27,301 nucleotides of DNA from contig JACGUK010000015.1 in NCBI GenBank assembly GCA_024256265.1, positions 1 to 27,301 of the forward strand, in the 5' to 3' direction. Positions 22,724 to 27,301 of this stretch are shown here, one piece after another (position 1 is the first letter of the stretch; each line of letters begins with the position of its first letter). The notes below the pieces were generated by a model. That model did not search any database and was not told the origin of the DNA. It was given only the letters and a program-made list of their open reading frames with translations. The stretch comes from an archaeon. GTDB taxonomy: Archaea > Thermoproteota > Nitrososphaeria > Nitrososphaerales > JACAEJ01. Made by a program: the position numbers and the translations under genes.

Positions 22724-23905
22724 CTAAAAATGTCCAAAACACCTTTCTAGAGTATAAACCATTGCCATTTTATACTCATTAACTGCCTCTATAACTTCAT
22801 GATCGTTTAAAGAACCTCCTGGCTGAATAATGGCGGTCACACCTGCTCTTGCAATAAGGTCTATCGAATCCCTAAAAGGAAAGAAAGCGTCTGAAGAAAT
22901 TACTGCTCCTTCCAAAGGATTAACTGATAGTTTGTTTCTTGCTGAGGCACCATTGAGAGGATCGTAAGGAATTTTTTCTCTATTCATGGCTTTTTGGTAA
23001 GCTTTTATTATTGCATGCTCAACTGCACCAACTCTTTCTTGTTGCCCAGAACTTATTGCAACTGTAACTCCATTTTTAACAAAAACAATACCATTGCTTC
23101 TCACGCCAATGTTCACATACCATGCAGTTAGTAAATCTCTCAATTCTGCTTGAGTTGGGTTCCTCTCAACGATGTATTCTTTTTCAATCCCTGTTTCCTT
23201 ATCCACTCTTTTTACTAAAGGATCTAGAACTAGATCTTCAGGACCTCTAATACTGCTCAGATAGGGTTTCTGGACGATTGCTCTGCCTGTTGGCAGAATT
23301 TTTATATCATACAATCCTTCAACATCATCCCCCACGAATTTAGGCAATTTATCCAAATTTGAATAACATACTGCTCTGATGTCTTTTTTTCTTCCTAAGA
23401 TTTCTATTGTTCCATCTTTGAATCCAGGGGCAGCAACACATTCAACATAAGTTTTTATTATTTCCTCAGCAGTTGGAATATCTAAAGGTCTATTTAAAAC
23501 AACAACCGACCCAAAAGCACTCCTTGCATCAGAATCTCTTGCTAGTGCATAAATCTTGTCTAAACTGTTTCCTTCAAATTGTGTTGCAAACCCAGAAGGT
23601 ATATTATGTTTCATCACAGCTACAGATGGTGCATCAAAAAATTTCAATATATCCAAGGCTCTTGTAACATCCATAAAATTTATAGCAGATAGTCCTCCTT
23701 TTCCCTCCTTTACTACATGTATATTTGTAAATTCTGCTAGACTTGTTCCTTTTAATCTATAAACTGAACCAGGCTGATTTGGATTTTCACCGTATCTTAA
23801 ATCTGATTCCTTTTCTAAGCCTATTATAAGCTCGAGAGGAAACTCCCCCATTACTCGAGTTCTATAAGTCTTTGTCATATTAGTAACATCGGTTCCTCTC
23901 GGCAT
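22724..23905 (-). CDS. purH: AICAR formyltransferase, stand-alone (PurH C-terminal type)
   Basis: 393 residues corresponding to the formyltransferase domain of bifunctional PurH without the cyclohydrolase domain. Motifs are LRYGENPNQPGSVY (36-49), the catalytic K99-H100 in VMKHNIPSGFA, ARDSDARSAFGSVVVLN, and late SDAFFPFRDSIDLIARAGVTAIIQPGGS. It transfers formyl from 10-formyl-tetrahydrofolate (or a related carrier) to AICAR in the penultimate step of IMP synthesis. The gene begins 2 bases after the PurO-like gene. Many archaea use the ATP/formate enzyme PurP here instead, so this gene says something about the organism's C1 carrier. ATG 23905 is used; the second methionine at codon 10 is an alternative. 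Confidence 0.92.
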   Translation of the reverse strand: MPRGTDVTNMTKTYRTRVMGEFPLELIIGLEKESDLRYGENPNQPGSVYRLKGTSLAEFTNIHVVKEGKGGLSAINFMDVTRALDILKFFDAPSVAVMKHNIPSGFATQFEGNSLDKIYALARDSDARSAFGSVVVLNRPLDIPTAEEIIKTYVECVAAPGFKDGTIEILGRKKDIRAVCYSNLDKLPKFVGDDVEGLYDIKILPTGRAIVQKPYLSSIRGPEDLVLDPLVKRVDKETGIEKEYIVERNPTQAELRDLLTAWYVNIGVRSNGIVFVKNGVTVAISSGQQERVGAVEHAIIKAYQKAMNREKIPYDPLNGASARNKLSVNPLEGAVISSDAFFPFRDSIDLIARAGVTAIIQPGGSLNDHEVIEAVNEYKMAMVYTLERCFGHF

Positions 23906-23907
23906 TT

Positions 23908-24717
23908 TTATTCACCTCTATCGCTTCTATTGATTATTTTTGTTTCAAAACCTCCTTTGTTTATCATCATTACTGCAGCCGCCACTCTGTAATTACATTC
24001 TGGACTTGAACCTCTAATAGCAGCATATAGACTTTCTGCAATATCTTCTGCGCTTTCAGATGAAAATTTAACATCTAACAGCCTTCCAGTGAAAGGTTTA
24101 AGAGGTCTCTCATTACCTCCTGAATAAGTTGTTATCATTTTGCCTACTCTAGGTCTTAAATAAAATCTATGGTTTTCTTGTTCTTTCTCTCCTTTTTCAT
24201 TACATCTTACAATGTGCATTGCTCCATGAGACTCAATAACACAAGCACTTATTCTTGGAGTATTATTTGGAGTATCTGGTTCATATGTTGTCAAATCTAT
24301 CCATCTGTCGTCTTTCTCATCATATTCAAAAAAAGGTTCTCTAAAAGCAGTTTCTAATACATATTTTGGATCAATGCAACTTGAGTTTTTTAAACCTTTT
24401 AAAACAGCCGAATATATCAATTTTGTATGCGCTCCATTGCCTGCAATTAATGTTTCTTCAAAAGGAACGATAGCCGGATACAGTAGCAAAGCAGGGCTTC
24501 CTTCTTCTAACTGTTTTCGATCCCTTACATCCGTTCTTATTATCTTTGTTCTTCCTTCTTGTACTAGTATTCTTGCTTGACTGAGTGGACTCCTTCCTGT
24601 TAAAGAATAACCTATGAGAGGTTTTCCTGAAGGAGTCATACCTATGATGATTCCCCTACCACTATAAGTCATCTTTTTCAAAGCACTAAAATTATCTTTC
24701 ATCCTGATTGCATCCAT
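23908..24717 (-). CDS. purO: IMP cyclohydrolase, PurO-like
   Basis: 269 residues resembling the archaeal IMP cyclohydrolase fold: SGRGIIIGMTPSGKPLIGYS with GRSPLSQARIL, ALLLYPAIVPFEETLIAGNG, YEPDTPNNTPRISACV, and a C-terminal FKVAAAVMM-like segment (YRVAAAVMMIN). It closes FAICAR to IMP, the last step of the pathway. It is immediately followed by the AICAR formyltransferase gene, so the two domains that are fused in bacterial PurH are here separate, from different families. It is slightly longer than the ~200-residue PurO of methanogens. The homology may therefore be to the broader IMP_cyclohyd family. Confidence 0.85.
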   Translation of the reverse strand: MDAIRMKDNFSALKKMTYSGRGIIIGMTPSGKPLIGYSLTGRSPLSQARILVQEGRTKIIRTDVRDRKQLEEGSPALLLYPAIVPFEETLIAGNGAHTKLIYSAVLKGLKNSSCIDPKYVLETAFREPFFEYDEKDDRWIDLTTYEPDTPNNTPRISACVIESHGAMHIVRCNEKGEKEQENHRFYLRPRVGKMITTYSGGNERPLKPFTGRLLDVKFSSESAEDIAESLYAAIRGSSPECNYRVAAAVMMINKGGFETKIINRSDRGE

Positions 24718-24870
24718 GATAGATTCATAAATAATATTGATAATATTAAAAACTTTTAATCCTAAATGAAGTATTAATAATCTATTTCATATTCTCGTCA
24801 AGAGATTAAGTTAAGGGGTATAGATTTTTGATTTTACTTTAATGGGCTATGTGTTATAATAGCTGAGATG

Positions 24871-25043
24871 TTATTGTCTATCCGAAAACAATTCCTTAAT
24901 CGTCATAAGATTCGATGGTTTTACTATCTTTATTTCTGTAATCTTTGGGTTCGCATCTAATAAATCTCGATCGAGTATCAAGACGTTGGTAATTCTTTAT
25001 TGCACTTACTAAATGAAGCGCGAAGGAAAGAAGTTTAAGAAAT
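24871..25043 (-). pseudogene. PIN-domain (VapC-like) toxin, 3' remnant
   Basis: Minus-strand frame from 24993 reads ITNVLILDRDLLDANPKITE and ends KELFSDRQ before TAA at 24871. Directly upstream, in a shifted frame, is FALHLVSAIKN. Together these are the end of a VapC-type PIN ribonuclease: the helix with A-H-L-V-S-A-I, then the conserved aspartates of the T-D-x-DLL motif (here LDRDLL). The first two-thirds, with the other catalytic acids, are absent and the frame is broken near 24992. It is therefore a non-functional relic of a toxin-antitoxin pair. Confidence 0.6.
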
Positions 25044-25103
25044 AATTATCCCTTTACTATTGAGCCATGTCCTTTAACTTTACAGAACCCTTTTTGGATA
25101 AAG

Positions 25104-25111
25104 TTATATTT
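25104..25111 (+). promoter_or_regulatory. TATA box of the phosphohexose mutase gene
   Basis: TTATATTT is centred about 27 bases before ATG 25135, consistent with a leaderless transcript. No ribosome site precedes the start. Confidence 0.5.
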
Positions 25112-25134
25112 TTGAATCGATCTATTCTACTAAA

Positions 25135-26523
25135 ATGAGTGTTGAAAGGAAATTCTTTGGAACGAATGGGATAAGAGGGATACCAGGAAAAGATTTGACT
25201 CTTGATTTCATAATTGAGATTTCACAATCCATAGGGACTTACTTTGATCAAGGTCCTATCCTCATAGGATATGATGGTAGATTCTCAAGCCCATTACTAT
25301 CAAAGGCTGTATCTGCTGGGATCATGGCTTCAGGATTGGATGTAATGGAAGCAAATTTAACACCAACACCTGGCTTACAGTACTCTGTGAAGAAATTAGG
25401 CTATAAAGGCGGGGTTATGATAACAGCATCTCATAATCCTCCTCAGTACAATGGGATAAAGGTCGTAGGAATGGATGGTGTAGAGATACCTCGTGAGGAT
25501 GAAGCTGAGATTGAAAGGATATACTTTGAAAAAGTTTACAGAAGAGCAGATTGGAAAGAGATAGGTAGTTGTGGAAAAGAGAGTTCAGTAATTCAAACTT
25601 ACATAAAAGGTGTCTTAAGCCATGTTGATGCTGAGATAATAAAGAAAAGAGCTTTGAGAGTAGTCTTAGATCCTGGTAATGGAGTTGCAGCTATTGCTGC
25701 TCCCTACGCTCTATCAAGCCTTGGCTGTAAAGTCTTGACAATAAATGGGCATGTAGATGGAGACTTCTCAGGAAGAGGTCCTGAACCTACACCAGCATCA
25801 TTATCTGGGCTATCTAATGCTGTTAAATCCTATGAAGCTGATGTTGGTATTGCTTATGATGGTGATGGTGATAGGGCTATCTTTTGTGATGAAAAAGGAA
25901 TTATTCACTGGGGAGATAGGACTGGAGCTTTATTAGTAGATTATCTTTTAGCCAAAAATCCAGGAACCCTTGTGGTTACTACTGTTAGCACATCTCAGAT
26001 AGTAGATTTCGTTGCTGAGAGAAATTCTTCTAAAGTTCTAAGGACTAGAGTAGGTAGCGTGGATGTATCAAGGGCTATGATAGAGCATAATGCTCTATTA
26101 GGCTTAGAGGAGAACGGTGGTTTCTTTTACACTCCTCATATGCAAACGAGGGATGGCTTGATGACCTCAGCCTTGCTATTGGAAGCATTATCATATTCAA
26201 ATAAGCCACTCTCTAAGATTCTTGCAAATCTTCCTAAGTTTCATCAAAGAAAGGCTAAATTTGAGTGCCCTGATGAGATAAAGAAGAAGGTTATGGAAGA
26301 GATAGAGAGGAAATCTATTGGAAAAGTTGAGAGGATAGATGGTGTCAAGATATGGGCTGATGAAAGCACTTGGGTATTGCTAAGACCTAGCGGTACAGAG
26401 CCCTTGATAAGGGTCTTTGGAGAATCAAAACATGCTGAAAAATTGGATGAATTGATTGAAAGATACTCATCAATGACAAAAGAGATTATAGAAAAAATAA
26501 AAAGAGGGCTAAGTGAGCCCTAA
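25135..26523 (+). CDS. glmM: Phosphoglucosamine/phosphohexose mutase
   Basis: 462 residues of the alpha-D-phosphohexomutase superfamily, all four domains present. N-terminal FFGTNGIRG is followed by the phosphoserine loop TASHNPPQYNG (S99-H100), metal loop YDGDGDRA (D242, D244, D246), sugar-binding EENGGFFYTP (325-334) and phosphate-binding RPSGTEPLIRV (417-427). It isomerises glucosamine-6-phosphate and glucosamine-1-phosphate (or glucose/mannose phosphates) for UDP-GlcNAc and surface polysaccharides. Archaeal members of this group are often multifunctional, so the substrate is uncertain. The start ATG 25135 fits the leaderless promoter. Confidence 0.92.
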   Translation: MSVERKFFGTNGIRGIPGKDLTLDFIIEISQSIGTYFDQGPILIGYDGRFSSPLLSKAVSAGIMASGLDVMEANLTPTPGLQYSVKKLGYKGGVMITASHNPPQYNGIKVVGMDGVEIPREDEAEIERIYFEKVYRRADWKEIGSCGKESSVIQTYIKGVLSHVDAEIIKKRALRVVLDPGNGVAAIAAPYALSSLGCKVLTINGHVDGDFSGRGPEPTPASLSGLSNAVKSYEADVGIAYDGDGDRAIFCDEKGIIHWGDRTGALLVDYLLAKNPGTLVVTTVSTSQIVDFVAERNSSKVLRTRVGSVDVSRAMIEHNALLGLEENGGFFYTPHMQTRDGLMTSALLLEALSYSNKPLSKILANLPKFHQRKAKFECPDEIKKKVMEEIERKSIGKVERIDGVKIWADESTWVLLRPSGTEPLIRVFGESKHAEKLDELIERYSSMTKEIIEKIKRGLSEP

Positions 26524-26691
26524 ATCAGGAAACTTCGCCTTGGTTACCCCGAGCTCTTCTTGAAGAGTACGAATCCTTAGAGCGTACTCCTTCATCTTTA
26601 CTTTATCGCCTTGTACTTTAGCAATCTTGTAAGCCTTCCAAGCCTTCTTCAATGCTCCCCATGTCTGACCTTTCGTATATTTAGAGGACAT
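26509..26691 (-). CDS. Small conserved archaeal protein (function unknown)
   Basis: 60 residues, basic and helical: MSSKYTKGQTWGALKKAWKA, a second helix KEYALRIRTLQEELGVTK, and an end FPDLGLT. I recall short proteins of this look in Thaumarchaeota-related genomes but cannot name a family. GAGGT lies 8 bases before ATG 26691, and a promoter-like palindrome lies just upstream. The last 15 bases overlap the end of the convergent mutase gene. Expression as a real gene is supported by the ribosome site and the clean start. Confidence 0.6.
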   Translation of the reverse strand: MSSKYTKGQTWGALKKAWKAYKIAKVQGDKVKMKEYALRIRTLQEELGVTKAKFPDLGLT

Positions 26692-26714
26692 ATCTCATAA
26701 CCTCATCATATCTC

Positions 26715-26731
26715 ATATCTCATTGAGATAT
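26715..26731. promoter_or_regulatory. 17-bp palindrome at the promoter of the 60-residue protein
   Basis: ATATCTCA-T-TGAGATAT is a perfect inverted repeat around a central T. It overlaps minus-strand TTTATATCTC, the likely TATA box. Related half-sites (CATATCTC, TGAGATAT) are repeated on both sides, including next to the start codon. This looks like an operator; the regulator is unknown. Confidence 0.4.
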
Positions 26732-26738
26732 AAACTTT

Positions 26739-27301
26739 TCACTTGAGATGTATCCACCCTCTTCTCTCTATCTCAGTTTCTCTCTCATCAAGAGATAGAT
26801 GAACTTTGGGAAAATCATTTGTAACCTTCCCTATCGCTATTATTCTTTCTCCTATTCTTTTAGCTAATCTTTGAGTTTTATTCAATTTATCTCTTGGAAT
26901 GGTAGCAACTATTTCGTATTCTTCGCCGCCATAAAGGACTAGATCATTCAAACTCAGATTGTTCATCTCAGCAAAGTTCTTAACATCATCCGTAGTAGGC
27001 AGATTATCTATCTCTATCCCGACTTTGCTATGTGTAGCTATTTCGTAGAGTGAGAGGGCTAGACCATCGCTAGAGTCTATAGATGATGAAATTAGATTTT
27101 TCTTTGACAAAGCTACTCCTAATCTTAGCCGTGGATTGGGCATTACAACAGCTGAAATGGCTCTCTCCCTAAATTCATGTTCAGCCTTTAGACTATTGAG
27201 CATTATCTTCAATCCAGAAGAGGAGTAGCCGAAGAAACCAGATGTTATAACTAAGTCTCCAGGCTTTGCTCCTTTTCTTTCCACGATCCTATCTGCAAAT
27301 C
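26739..27301 (-). CDS. thiL: Thiamine-monophosphate kinase, partial (N-terminus outside the window)
   Basis: About 187 residues of the C-terminal part of a ThiL/PurM-type ATP-binding enzyme. KPGDLVITSGFFGYSSSGLK, SSSIDSSDGLALSLYEIA and LYGGEEYEIVATIP match the ThiL motifs (GD-V, D-SDGL, GGEDYEL). ThiL phosphorylates thiamine monophosphate to thiamine pyrophosphate with ATP. The frame stays open to the window end (FADRIVERKG), so the first ~110 residues are missing; the GTG at 27284 is not the true start. The C-terminus ends normally in RRGWIHLK. ThiL is preferred over hydrogenase or selenide PurM relatives because of the DSSDGL and GGEEYE motifs. Confidence 0.85.
   Translation of the reverse strand, partial: FADRIVERKGAKPGDLVITSGFFGYSSSGLKIMLNSLKAEHEFRERAISAVVMPNPRLRLGVALSKKNLISSSIDSSDGLALSLYEIATHSKVGIEIDNLPTTDDVKNFAEMNNLSLNDLVLYGGEEYEIVATIPRDKLNKTQRLAKRIGERIIAIGKVTNDFPKVHLSLDERETEIERRGWIHLK

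Larger units (their letters stand above)
24718..25134. other. Intergenic region with toxin remnant and glmM promoter
   Basis: 417 bases between divergent genes. It holds the PIN-domain remnant listed separately, TTTTTAATATT on the minus strand (likely purO promoter, about 30 bases before its ATG), and the glmM TATA box. I see no other gene in it. Confidence 0.5.

Overview
The window is archaeal, from a lineage that carries a complete CODH/acetyl-CoA synthase (Wood-Ljungdahl) operon. Archaeal features are the cdhABCDE subunit set, two tRNA genes with splicing-endonuclease (bulge-helix-bulge) introns, TATA boxes 25-30 bases upstream of leaderless starts, GGTGAT/GGAGG ribosome sites, a PurO-type IMP cyclohydrolase and DUF166. 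Genes are AT-rich and densely packed. A Bathyarchaeia-like or other Thermoproteota anaerobe fits, but the lineage is inferred, not demonstrated.

Layout. Bases 1-519 are the 3' end of 23S rRNA (+). A 0.9-kb cassette follows, with a DUF4258/DUF2283 toxin-antitoxin-like pair, flanked by an exact 65-bp copy of the 23S 3' end. Next is tRNA-Ala(UGC) with a 15-nt non-canonical intron. Its 3' end is repeated (16 bp) beyond a 1.2-kb segment that carries an Nmad3 (nucleotide-modification-associated) gene. Dodecin and a decayed SemiSWEET gene come next. From 15.1 kb back to 3.6 kb (minus strand) runs one long operon: ArsR-type regulator, cdhA, cdhB, cdhC, cdhD, cdhE, a four-cluster ferredoxin, an aldehyde:ferredoxin oxidoreductase, a CooT-like nickel protein, and two CooC nickel-insertion ATPases. 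Divergent from it are DUF166 and thioredoxin reductase (trxB).

Just after trxB sits a visibly more GC-rich cassette (about 16.97-19.36 kb, minus strand). It encodes a 450-residue protein with recognisable tubulin motifs, a downstream coiled-coil protein and a possible 31-residue upstream ORF. The cassette is bracketed by two near-identical copies of the trxB 3' end. Further right are an ABC transporter operon (double-domain permease, ATPase, AAA-associated C-terminal-domain protein), tRNA-Arg(UCU) with an 11-nt intron at 37/38, a two-gene purine operon (PurO-like cyclohydrolase plus stand-alone AICAR formyltransferase), a PIN-toxin remnant, phosphohexose mutase (GlmM-like), a 60-residue small protein and a partial thiL.

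Two things stand out. First is the archaeal tubulin-like gene with its neighbours. Second is that three separate small cassettes each lie directly downstream of a gene whose 3' end is duplicated in direct orientation at the far side, with no integrase inside any of them. This looks like repeated insertion at gene 3' ends by a recombinase acting in trans, or by another duplication mechanism.
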